From positions 248,001 to 312,000 of the forward strand of contig BLZA01000019.1 in NCBI GenBank assembly GCA_013423385.1: DNA of 64,000 nt. The letters are read 5' to 3'. Position numbers and translations under genes: made by a program. Positions 1 to 9,675 of the stretch are shown here, piece by piece (the stretch's first letter is position 1; every line of letters begins with the position of its first letter). The notes beneath the pieces were generated by a model that was not told the origin of the DNA, did not search any database, and worked only from the letters and a program-made list of their open reading frames with translations. The stretch is from Naganishia liquefaciens (lineage: Eukaryota > Basidiomycota > Tremellomycetes > Filobasidiales > Filobasidiaceae).

Positions 1-1
1 C

Positions 2-316
2 GGCGATACGGCCACGTTGACCCTCGGCGGCGAGACTCTGACGGCCAAGATCGTCCAAGGTCCCTCGGGCGCCTCGTTCGGAACCCGACAGCCCGTCCGA
101 TTCGACTCGGACCCGCCCTTGCCGTCTGGTGAAATCAACCAGGACCAGCCCAACCCGGGTGTGACGGTATTGACCATCACCCTTGAGAATCCCGGAACGA
201 CGTCGCTCCAAGTCCTCTTTAGCCCGCAATACCCTTCGTCGGCCAACGTCGACCTGGTCTCGAGCGTGCCGAACGTTGCGATCGACGAGTGGACAGCGAC
301 GTCGCACAACGCATAG
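2..316 (+). CDS. C-terminal end of a probable heparinase II/III-like protein (partial)
   Basis: Only the last 104 codons or so are in the window; the reading frame is already open at base 2 and ends in TAG at 314-316. The fragment is a beta-rich, Ser/Thr/Pro-containing tail (TLGGETLTAKI, later NPGVTVLTITLENPG and a terminal DEWTATSHN). From memory it resembles the C-terminal beta domain of the heparinase II/III-like proteins of tremellomycetes, which are polysaccharide lyase relatives, but no catalytic residues are in view. The assignment is therefore an inference from a non-catalytic tail, and another secreted beta-sandwich protein is possible. No intron is seen in this part. The next gene lies on the other strand, end to end with it. 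Confidence 0.5.
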   Translation, partial: GDTATLTLGGETLTAKIVQGPSGASFGTRQPVRFDSDPPLPSGEINQDQPNPGVTVLTITLENPGTTSLQVLFSPQYPSSANVDLVSSVPNVAIDEWTATSHNA

Positions 317-572
317 ATCTTGGTAGAGAAGATGGAGGCGGTGAGGAACTGTACCTATATGACGACCTTTGTTATGACGGACGGTGCCGAGATGTAGACA
401 TGATAGATTCACAGGGACCTCGTGTAATACCTATATGAAACGCTCTTTTGCTCCAGGGCCTGGCTGATGGACAATCTATACTGCGCCGAAACCCAAAGTC
501 TTCATTAATTAGGTACATTTTACAGCCCTCTGGTCCGGCTCGAGCCCAGGAACCGATACACCATCATTTCGG

Positions 573-2600
573 TCAAAGGCCCTCGTGGTGCGATCCGTTG
601 CGCCGGATATCGGTCCGCTTCTCATAGATGGCCATACTCGGTCCGGCGCCCTCCTTCTTCATCTTGGCGGCCGTCCTTTCCGCGCCCTCCAAGACGCGTA
701 GCACATTCTCGCCTGCAAGTCCCGCTAGGTCACGCTGCGACCAGCCGCCTCGCCGGATGAGTTCGGCAAACTGTTGGATGGGTAATTCCGGGTGAGTCTC
801 CTCTCTTTCGCTGGATCAAAGTCCAGGAGCGTTACGTACGAGCGCGGGGTATTTGGAGACATCTTCCAGTCCCCTGGGCACGGTTTCGATACCGTCAAAG
901 TCGGATCCGATGCCGACGCTATCAAACGCGCAAGGGAGCTTGGTCAGCCGCTCCTTGCCTTCGAAAAAACGTCGCATCGCTCATCACGCACTGCTTCTTG
1001 CCCATGATTCCGGCCATCCATTCGACGTGATCCGCCGCCGTCGTCACGTCCGCCTCTTCTTGCTTATCCTTGGGCAGCATAAACGCCGGATAGATATTGA
1101 CCATGACCACGCCATCGACTTGATCCTTGCCGGATCCGATTCGCTTGAGAATGTAGTCGGGCACGTTCCGACTTATGTTGTTGTAGTGTCGTGAAGCCGA
1201 GTGGGACCAGATGACGGGCGCGCGGGTCAGTTCTCTGTTGAGGAAAGCCATCAGTAATAAAGGAGAATTTGCCGGATAAGAGATACGCACAGAGCCTGAA
1301 TTGCGGTTTCATCCGAGACGTGACTGATGTCGACGAGCACTATTCCGATTGCGATTGAGCGGGCAAACCGTTGCTTAGGCAGAATCATACGTACTGCCGA
1401 GCCTGTTCATCTCGTAGATCAGGTCTCGCCCAAGGGGTCTGCGTCGGTAAGGCAAGCGTCAGGAAAGATGACCTCGCGACCAGGCGGCTTTGGAAAGACG
1501 TACGACAATCCGTGGTGCGATGGAGGAGTCGGCTTGAAAATACCGGCACTGATTACCATGGTCATGCGGATCGATCAGGTACACGTGAGCCGCACCTGAA
1601 GTCAAAGAATCACTCACGAGTCGGCAAAGGCATTGTTGCAAGAGTGAGTCAATGTCATGTATCGGACTCCCAGGTCAAAGTACTGGCGGAGTGCTGCGAG
1701 AGGAAGCACCAAGGGTTCAGCGGAGGAATCTTGCTCGGCGACTGGCATGCGAATTGACCTACCCCCGAGAGAGTTTCCCAGCTGGTGTGCGCTGACGAGC
1801 GCGGCCAAGACCACGAATCAGCCTTGGATCGACGACCATGTTAATCAGTGGCAACCCACCCTTCCACGCCCAACAGACTCGCGACTTTCCCGGCCCTAAC
1901 GGCATCCCTCACGCCCTGCGCCGTCGTCACAAACTCGAATACATCGTCGTATCGCGCGATCATTAGCTTGGCGATATCGATCTGTTCGAGTGTATCGCGG
2001 ACTCTGTTGGTCGGCGTCAAAAAGTCGGCGCCAGAGGGCTTGCAGTCGACGTAGCTTGAGGGATTCAAGGTGTCAGCATCTGGGGGAAAAGGAAAAGAGG
2101 GAAGCAGGCGAAAGAGACTTGCCATGACCAGAAGAGACCGCCCAGATGGCCTTTTCGGATTCGAGGAATGTCAAAGTGTCCAACCTATCCCACCAATGCA
2201 CCAGCATCAGTGACAAAGAAACAGCCTCTTTCAAAACACCCACCGTCTCCTTCCTCAAATCAAACGCATCTAAATCATTCCCAAACACCGTCCTTGCCAA
2301 CTCGGGCACGTCGATATGCCCATCCACGACGGGACTCACGCCGAGATAGTACTCTGCGCGTTTGACGGGGTCCTTGGGCAGGAACGGACGTTCGCCGCGC
2401 AGGGCGACAAAGATGCAGCCGGCGATGAGGGCGCCGAGGGCGAGGAGAGCGGTGGCCCGACGGGTGCGCGGTCGGACGGGGTTGGGGTTGGATGAGGGGA
2501 GGAGGGGGGACTCGTCGGGTGTGGGCATGGTGGATGAGGCCGAGGACGATGTGGGGAGGACGGGCAGGGTGGGTTGGGTTGGGAGGGATGACCGATGCAT
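573..2600 (-). CDS. Membrane dipeptidase (peptidase M19, renal dipeptidase family)
   Basis: A zinc dipeptidase that cleaves dipeptides, predicted to be anchored by one N-terminal transmembrane helix ([19 protein letters not shown]) after a short Ser/Pro-rich cytoplasmic tail. M19 signatures read in order: [13 protein letters not shown] (first His-x-Asp zinc ligands), [30 protein letters not shown] (bridging Glu), [12 protein letters not shown], then [17 protein letters not shown], and near the C terminus [24 protein letters not shown]. Start at 2600 is the ATG of MHRSSLPTQ; stop TGA is at 573-575. The first exons are 2244-2600, 2123-2184, 1860-2054 and one beginning at 1791; each junction restores a conserved motif. 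The intron at 2055-2122 begins with GC rather than GT. At least two further introns lie downstream. Neighbouring genes give no functional hint. Confidence 0.9.
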
Positions 2601-3024
2601 GATTGTAGACACGTAATAAGACGGCCTGGTGCGATCGGGATGTGTCTCGGCAGCAGTCTTCCCACAAGATACACCCGCGTATGTATATGATATGTACAAG
2701 TAGATCGCGTGCACTGGTGGGGCAGGCCGGAATGTGCTCAACTCGGTCAGGGTGTAGAGTAGGATACTCTTCTATATTGGCGCTCCGTCTGTGAGTTTTC
2801 TCTGTCAACAACCTATCAAGATCATGAACACGAGCTCGAGACCCGGAAAAAAAATGCTTGTGACTGTATGTATAGCTTGGGCGGAAATACAACAATTGTT
2901 TTCTTCCTAGATTGCCTGGCGTCGATTTGTCAATGCATACCGAGCTCATGTTGTAGTATTGCTGTTTCTAGACATGTTGTTGTTGTATTGATTCCTGTGC
3001 GTTATCGCTGACATTACGCGTCCG
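2601..3024. other. Intergenic, dipeptidase 5' flank and RNF10-like 3' flank
   Basis: Both neighbours are on the minus strand, so this stretch holds the promoter of the dipeptidase and the terminator of the RNF10-like gene. A 10 bp perfect palindrome AACAATTGTT lies at 2891-2900. No gene is visible. Confidence 0.5.
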
Positions 3025-5424
3025 CTACGCCCGCCTGCCACCCGAGCTCATGGACAAGACCACCTTCTTCGCCTTGACCTTCTTTCCGCCCTTACCACTT
3101 GCCTCCGCACCGGACCCACCAGCGGCAACGCTCGCGGCATCCGACGCCGATGCCATCGCCGACGCCTCGAACGCCGACCACGCTTGCTCCATTTCCCATT
3201 CCGCTTTCGGATCTCGCTTCGGCGTAAAAGACCGCGTGCCAGGCGGCGCGTGCAGCGCTGATGCAAAGGACTTGTTGTGCGCCGCGGAGGCGGCGGTTAT
3301 TGAACGTGCTCCTCCCATCGGTGGAGAGACAGACAATCCGACTCCGGCGGGTGAGATCCGGGTATTGGAAGATGCAGGCCAGGAAGTCCCGAGGTCGTGC
3401 GTCGTGGGTGAAGAACTGACTTCGGATCCACCGACCGTGGATGCCGTGCCTGGCGGGCCCATCTCGATCGTTGACCGCTGCAACGCATACAAGAAATCCT
3501 CATCGACGTCACCGGACGCCTGAGGCGGAGCGTAGCGCGCGCCGAATGGCATCTTCTCGCGTTCCTGTGCTTCCCACTTGAGCTTTGCCTTGTCGTCCTT
3601 TTTCACCCGCTCGCGTCGCCTATTACGCCGCTGTTTCAGCGCCTGTTCAAACGGGGCGACAGCTTCCGGACCAAGGGTATCCTCGAGGTCGGCTTCTACA
3701 AAGACAACGTCGGTGCCCATCTGGAGGTGCGCAAGGTATTTGCAACGCCGCCGAAGTTCTTCGTTGATAGTCCCTTCGTCTGCGCCTTCTGGGCGAATGG
3801 TGATCACGTTGGGAAAAGCCGTATACGACTTGTAATGCGCCAGCAAGATCTTGATATCCAGCGGATGGAGAAAGACGTTGGCGCCTGTCGTGGCTTGATA
3901 GTAAAGGTATGATGGCTCGTCATGTGAAGTGTACGCAGCGCGCGCAGGTGCTCTCCGCCGGGTCTTGGATTTGGCAGGTGAAAGCGAAATCGACGTCGCC
4001 GAGTCATGGGCCTCGTCTTCGCGTCCATCCGGAACAACTACCTCCTTGGCCGGTTCTGAGCTGCGTAACGGCTCCCGCCTTCCGCTTGCCTCTGCACATG
4101 CCTCCCTCGCCTCCCTCTCCATGTTCTTGAGGGCAGGCGTGTCCATTTCCGTCCGCGCCTTGTCCATCTGATCCCTAACATGCCTCAACGCCCGATCAAC
4201 AAATGACTGCCCAAGCTCATCCCCAGCCATCAAGACCCGCTCTTGCTCGAGCGCACGAACATTGTGCTCCAACTCGGCAACCATGTAGCTACTTGTAGCA
4301 AGCATAAACTTTGCATACGTCATGACGTCGGGAATGAAATGCCACGGCGCATGCATCGGCGGAACGGCGTCAGAAGGCCAGGTTGATGAGCGCGGCAAGG
4401 CGAGCGTCGTGATCTGCGGTCGCTGCATCAGTCGCATCGTCAATTTGTGCGCCGAGGAGTTCGAAGCGGCACGGGAACCAGAGTCAAGAAGTTCGAGGTC
4501 GCCGACGACGGCATCGTGGTCGTGGTCGCCCACATCGTCAGGCACGTGTATGGTGGTATCCGCCCAGCGCACGCTCTTGAGCATTCGTTCTTGGATCGTG
4601 TCACCGCAGATCGGACATTTGGCTGTCTTGGGAATATCCGAAAGCTGAAAGTAATGCAAGATGCAGGGAAAACAGAAGATCTGGAATAAAAGGTCAGCAA
4701 AGTTCTCGAATGATTACTCGGGTCTACTCACATGCCCACACTTGGTCATTCTCGGGGCGACAGGATCCCCAAGACAGATCGGACAAGTCATGCCCTCGCG
4801 CTCCTTCTCCGCACGTCTCGGGGCGTTGTTGATTCCCGATGACGAGGGCTCATCTCCTTGCGCAACAGCAAGCGCAGATACGGTGGGAACGATGACCTGC
4901 AGGATTTGCGGCCATTGGTAGAAGCTGATTGAGGCAATGTCAGCGCGAGTCGAAGTGTAGCCGATGCGGCACTGACAGATCAGGATCGGCGAGATGTGCC
5001 GCATAGTTCGCCGTTGGCTTCATGACAAAACGGAATTGCGCGTTGACATAGCCTGGAGTGGATGGCGCTCGGTCAAGGCTTCAATACACAACAGAAGACT
5101 CGGCCACTCACGCTCTTTATTATGCGCCGTATTTCTCGCGCCGCGGCTCCTACGCGGCGTGTGTCCGGAGCCGGGAACATCCCTCTCACGCCTCGGCATT
5201 GAGAAATTCAGCAAGTGATTCAGGTTCACCGCTTCGGACGCCTTTCTCGCCGCATGGGGCCTCGCATTATTACCTCCCGTCGAGGGCTGCTCGTGTCCCC
5301 GATGCGAAGCATTGCGCGAAGGGACGGGGTCAATGGCAAATACGGGTTGGTCGGCATAGTTGAGTTCGTCGATTATCGGTCGGCCTGGTCTGTATGAGTG
5401 TGTGACATGGTTGCGACCGGGCAT
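3025..5424 (-). CDS. RNF10-like RING finger protein (probable E3 ubiquitin ligase)
   Basis: Spliced protein of roughly 750 residues. The N-terminal exon carries VNLNHLLNFSMPRRE, the sequence hallmark of the RNF10/Mag2 family, followed by NAQFRFVMKPTANYAAHLADPD, then the C3HC4 RING [34 protein letters not shown] ending in KCPICGDTI. The RING is split by an intron immediately after CGH. The long last exon (3025-4659) encodes a coiled region, the family-specific block SYLYYQATTGANVFLHPLDI, a Lys/Arg-rich helix (RRNRRRERVKK) and a low-complexity Ala/Ser C terminus. In animals and yeast, family members act in ubiquitylation of stalled ribosomal subunits; that role is family knowledge, not shown here. 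The start at 5424 (MPGRNHVTH) is the most upstream ATG open to the family motif. Divergent from TMEM14, 433 bp apart. Confidence 0.85.
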
Positions 5425-5857
5425 AATCTGGGGTAAGCGACGAGAAACGGGGACGAGGGGTAAAGAGGGTGAAGGTGAAGTCGGCGATGCGAAATCGGAT
5501 GTCGGTCGGGGAGCGATCGGTCGTGGACGAGGTGACGGTCTCGCCGCTTTCTGCTATTTGGCGTGAAAGGCTGAGGATTGGCACGAGGGGGTGTGTTTTA
5601 TGACGGGTATCCCCTGTGAGGGAGATGCGATAACTCTGCGAGTTGAATCGGTGGTCGCTGCGTCTGTATGAGAAACGTGCAATCCGTCGCGTTGAGCGTC
5701 ATCCCGCGCAGGTGGCGACTTTGCGGCAGCCGGCGGAAGCAGTGAGCTGGCTGAGCCGGATGAGTAATGCAGCGGCGTGCATCATCCATGAAATGAATTG
5801 AATCCATTTGATCAGTGACCCTGACTTGTGCTCATCAGGTACCCAAACTACGCCAGC
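5425..5857. promoter_or_regulatory. Divergent promoter region, RNF10-like / TMEM14
   Basis: These 433 bp separate two start codons pointing away from each other, so both promoters must lie here or in the 5' untranslated exons. No clear TATA box or dyad was seen. Confidence 0.5.
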
Positions 5858-6413
5858 ATGTCCTCCATCAACTCCTCAGCATACGTCGATTACCCCGGCT
5901 ACATCTATGCCGTTCTCGTCGCCCAGGGCGGCATCATGGGCTTTGTCAAGAAAGGCTCGATTGCGTCCCTTTTGTAGGTTCCTCCAGATCTGCGGCATAC
6001 ATCTGTCTTCATTCCTATACCAAAGAGCTGGAGTCGGAAGCGGAGCAGCGATCGCTTATGGTGCATATGTACGGATCTGACATGGATATCCGTCTGCTGC
6101 ATGAGCTTATCGAAACGACACAGCTCAATACCGCGAATCCGCGCGAAGTCCGCCTGTCCCTCGGCAAGTCTTCCCTTATGCCACACGTCTTGCTATCCGC
6201 TGATGTCCATATCCCCTACTTCTCCTAGTTGTCTGCGCGGCTCTTATCCTCATGATGGGCCCCAAATTCCTGCGAACGGGGAAATTCATGCCCGCTGGAA
6301 TGGTAACCGTGAGTCTTCTTTTTTTTTCTCTGACGAGAGACACAGCTGACCGATGATTTCCACAGCTTGCGTCGGCAATCATGGCCGTCAGATATGCTCT
6401 ACGTATCTTGTAA
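5858..6413 (+). CDS. TMEM14 family small membrane protein
   Basis: Five exons, 5858-5973, 6026-6068, 6124-6163, 6229-6308 and 6366-6413, join into a 108-residue protein of the usual TMEM14 length. Motifs: YPGYIYAVLVAQGGIMGF, KKGSIASLLAGVGSGAAIAYG, NPREVRLSL, MMGPKFLRTGKFMPAGMV and a last helix LASAIMAVRYALRIL. This gives the family's glycine-rich multi-helix layout. Human TMEM14C works in mitochondrial haem intermediate transport; whether this paralogue does so is unknown. The third intron (6164-6228) starts with GC followed by AAGT, the usual form of a GC-AG intron. Three of the five exons are 40-48 nt, so single-frame gene finding would miss this gene. Confidence is high because every splice restores a family motif. 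Confidence 0.9.
6164..6228 (+). other. GC-AG intron in the TMEM14 gene
   Basis: Exon 3 ends CTCG and the intron begins GCAAGT and ends CTCCTAG. Removing it gives RLSL-VVCAALILMMGPKF in frame with both flanking exons. No GT donor nearby keeps the frame. Confidence 0.8.
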
Positions 6414-7779
6414 AGCATATCAGCATGGTATCGAATACATGATGAATCAAAAAACCGGGCGCCAGACCATTGCGGAAGGAGTGGCAAGGGGGGATCTCGG
6501 GATAAGACGTCAACGATCTTCGCCTAATCAACTATCCTAGATGGTACCGTTCTCGCTGGTACGGGCTGGTCACCGAGCATATTGCCGGCGACAGGGATGC
6601 AATTGTATCGTGCGCCATTCTTCGAAGTCGAGACAGGTGAGATACGACCAAACGGTACAACACGTCATAACATGAAGGCAGACGAGGTGTCTGCGTAGCT
6701 GTCGACGCGGAAGTCATGCTGACCGGGTACCGGGGGAGTTGCCTCTGCTGTCTCCATCAAGAATGCATATCGTTGCTTGAGGGCGCAAGCACTTCAACAT
6801 TGCGTTGAAAATCGATCCGGCAAATGTGCTCAAGCGATTCTTCGATTGCCTCGCCGCGGCTGTGAAACGACAGGTGGATTTCCCTATTCTCGGCAGGCTT
6901 CATGCAACATCAGTTTGAAATTGGTCATTGTCGGTGTTTATGCGAATCTGACTGCGTGTCGGCGCCTTGCGTTTCTCGACCGAAGTCAAAGTCTCCTAAC
7001 GATCACGGACCGAAGATCCCGCTCTGGTACTTGTCCTAATTCCCTCAGCTAGCCGTTTTACAAGACCTAGCCTGCCAGCATCCATGGCGAGTAGTATGGG
7101 CATTGAAGTATATCCTGCCCAAAAGCAGTACAGGAACCCGCTGCAATCGTATCAACCTTTATTAGCGGTTGAAGCCGATATACAACTTGAGAATTGCTAC
7201 CGGTGGCAGCTCCGGTGGCTGAGCACTTTGCATGGCGACAAGAGCATGAGGCCCTAATCAGTGGAAGTGCAGCCTTATCCAAGGTGATCCAGCGTTGGCA
7301 CGCGGCAGGTAGAGATTTGATGCTGGATTGAATGACTTGCGAGAAGTGAGGAGAGGAGCAGGAGAGGCGGGGTCTCCGCTCTAGCGTGATCGAGCGGCCC
7401 GGAGACCCCATCCGGGTGATCCAGGAATAGCACAAGATCTCCTATGCAGGGTGTAGCAACGCATTAACGAGTTTTCCGCGAGTTCTGGCAAATACCGTCG
7501 ATGCAAGGGTAGGAACCCATCGCAATCCAATTCAGGCACGACCCGGAAGAGGGTGGACCGAGAGTGGATCGGCACCGGGAGCTCGCTCCGGCCTGAAGAC
7601 GAGAGCACTCACCAGTCCTCCAGTTCCGAGAAAAGGCCATCCGAGCAGCCTCACGAAAAGTGAAAATATTGCAAAGGGCCATGTTGAGTATAAAGTTTAG
7701 CATCGTTCGCAAACAATTCTCCATTTTGCACCAGGAAAAAACCTCTTGAATCTTCACTAAACGATAGCTTCGTTGAAAT
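6414..7779. other. Gene-poor interval upstream of the GH28 pseudogene
   Basis: About 1.37 kb without a gene I can support. Open frames here are under 140 codons, overlap one another on both strands and show no recognisable motif or splice-joined continuity. The 3' part must hold the ancestral promoter of the GH28 gene. It may contain decayed sequence but I cannot name any. Confidence 0.5.
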
Positions 7780-8945
7780 ATGTTGTGGAGGTCGACTGTT
7801 GCATTCGCCACCTTGTTGGCCCTCGCCAACGCCTCGCCGAGCTCACCCGTGTCGGACGCAGAGATACAAGGTATCATATGCGGAATCCAGACTTACGGCA
7901 ATGCCTCGCTTTGGGGAAACGATCAGCTTCAAATTGTCAGGGATACAATGGCAATGAAGGACAATGGATACTACGGTAAATCAGGCGCTTCGTAAGTGGT
8001 TCGAGTCCAATAGCCGTTTCCCTCTACTAATGAAAGATGCTCTCGCAGATTGCCTACTGTGACGGATCCAGCTTGTACGATCAGTACATACGATGCTGCT
8101 ACCATCAAGTCCATTGTCGGCTCTTGCTCCTCGATTTTTGTCAAAGACCTCACTGTCCCTGCCAACACGACTCTGGATCTGTCTGCCGTGCAGAGCGGCG
8201 CTACCATAACGTTTGAAGGCAAGACAACATGGGCATACGGCGACAAGAATTACGATCTTCTCAAGCTTGGCGGCAAGGGTGTGACCATTCAAGGCGCGCC
8301 ATGCAGTGTCATCGATGGCAATGGGGCTGCGTGGTGGGATGGTATTGGTCGCTGTGACATCTGGGGGTGATATTGTCTGGGACAACTCGTACTGCTATGG
8401 AGGTCACGGCGCATCCATCGGGAGTGTCGGGCTCAAGAGCAACAACACAGTCGATGGCGTAATCTTCAGTAATACACAGATCACTGCGTCGCAGAACGGT
8501 GCCAGGATCAAGACCAATTCAGGCGCAAGTGGTTCCATCAACAATGTTACTTACAGCAATATTCAGGTAGAAGATATTTCCATCTACGGCGTATGTCAAG
8601 GGTTTCTTTTTTCACGAACACGCTCTTATGCCTCCTCCTTACCGCCGTTTCGCAGATTGACATTCAGCAGGACTACCGTGAGCGCAACAAAGGCGGAGTG
8701 AAATACTTCTACTTACTTCCTTCATTTAAGTAAACGGCGGCCCGACTGGTCAGCCCACCGATGGCGTCAATATCACCAATATTTTCATGCACAATATTCA
8801 CGGTTCAGTCCTGCCGACCGCTGATAACTATTATATCCTGGTGGGAGGAAGCGCCGACCCGTCGACATGGAAGTTTACTGGGATCAACGTCAAGGGAGGT
8901 AACAGTAGCTGTAATGTCACACCGCGCGGTTTCAATTGCAAGTGA
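7780..8945 (+). pseudogene. GH28 polygalacturonase pseudogene with the catalytic core deleted
   Basis: The start is intact: ATG at 7780 and a signal peptide (MLWRSTVAFATLLALANAS). The parallel beta-helix begins normally (LTVPANTTLDLSAVQSG, TITFEGKTTWAYGDKNYDLL, VIDGNGAAWWDGIG). At about 8345-8350 the sequence jumps directly from WWDGIG to VAVTSGGDIVW, in a different frame. Family members have roughly 120 residues there, including the NTD and DD catalytic aspartates. Downstream the GHG motif (YGGHGASIGSVG), the RIK motif (GARIKTNSG) and the C terminus (GGPTGQPTDGVNITNIF to PRGFNCK, stop 8943-8945) are still readable through two normal introns. The gene would have acted on pectin outside the cell. 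The well-kept remaining codons suggest recent loss. An assembly deletion is the main alternative. Confidence 0.8.
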
Positions 8946-9675
8946 GGGTTTAGCGCTCGGAGTTGTAATATGGCTGCATAGTTTCCGGGTCTTGTCACAA
9001 ATCGTATACAAACCATCGATTGTTATTCAGGCTACCGCCCGATTCATTTTGCTCGTAGCTGGACTGCTATACTGTAATCTTGACAACATTCGAAATCCAT
9101 TAGGGGTAAAGGCCACGGAACAGCTGAGGTGTATTCCTCCATTGGGTTCAGACGGTGGCGTCCAAGTATGTTGGATTACTATCTACATCTGAGGGAAGGC
9201 ACCTCAATGTCTCAGATTCATCAGAGACGCAGCAGTCGACATCTCGACTGGATCATGCGCACATTGTGATTGCTGATCCGACGCTGATCAGTCAGTCTGC
9301 TCTGATCGCCATCCTTTGGCCGCATCTCCAGGTCACGTTGTCAGCTCGTTCGCCACTAGTCCTGTCCTGAATAGGCACATCGTTCATCGCAGGGCGAACG
9401 GAGGGCCCACTCTTATTGCAGCAGCGGATTTGCTTGAATCTCCCCTCCTGGCTTCTTATATTCAAGTCATCGCGCACTCACCAGAAACCCTCCAGCATCA
9501 TCAGAAAGTGACGATCGGAAAGTTCAAGGCAGATTCTCCTGTCTTCGAGGTAGTTCGCAGTCTTCTGGGGGAGAGCTCTAGAAACACGGTTGAACCCCGA
9601 GCCATAGCGGACGCCAGGAGCCGGGGGATCAACGATCAAGCTACAAAATCAGCCTTGGACAATTCATCGCAGCAC
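8946..9675. other. Intergenic, 5' flank of the STE20-type kinase
   Basis: Holds the kinase promoter. An open frame runs from about 9316 into the kinase exon, but it has no ATG before 9676, so I treat it as 5' untranslated sequence. Nothing else is recognised. Confidence 0.45.

Noticed and set aside
7949-8010. tRNA-like A box (TGGCAATGAAGG) and a perfect B box (GGTTCGAGTCC)
   Set aside because: They fall in the GH28 first exon and intron, the acceptor and T stems do not pair, and no cloverleaf can be drawn.
9316-9675. Upstream extension of the kinase frame
   Set aside because: The frame has no ATG before 9676; the apparent start uses TTG, which is not a likely nuclear start codon.
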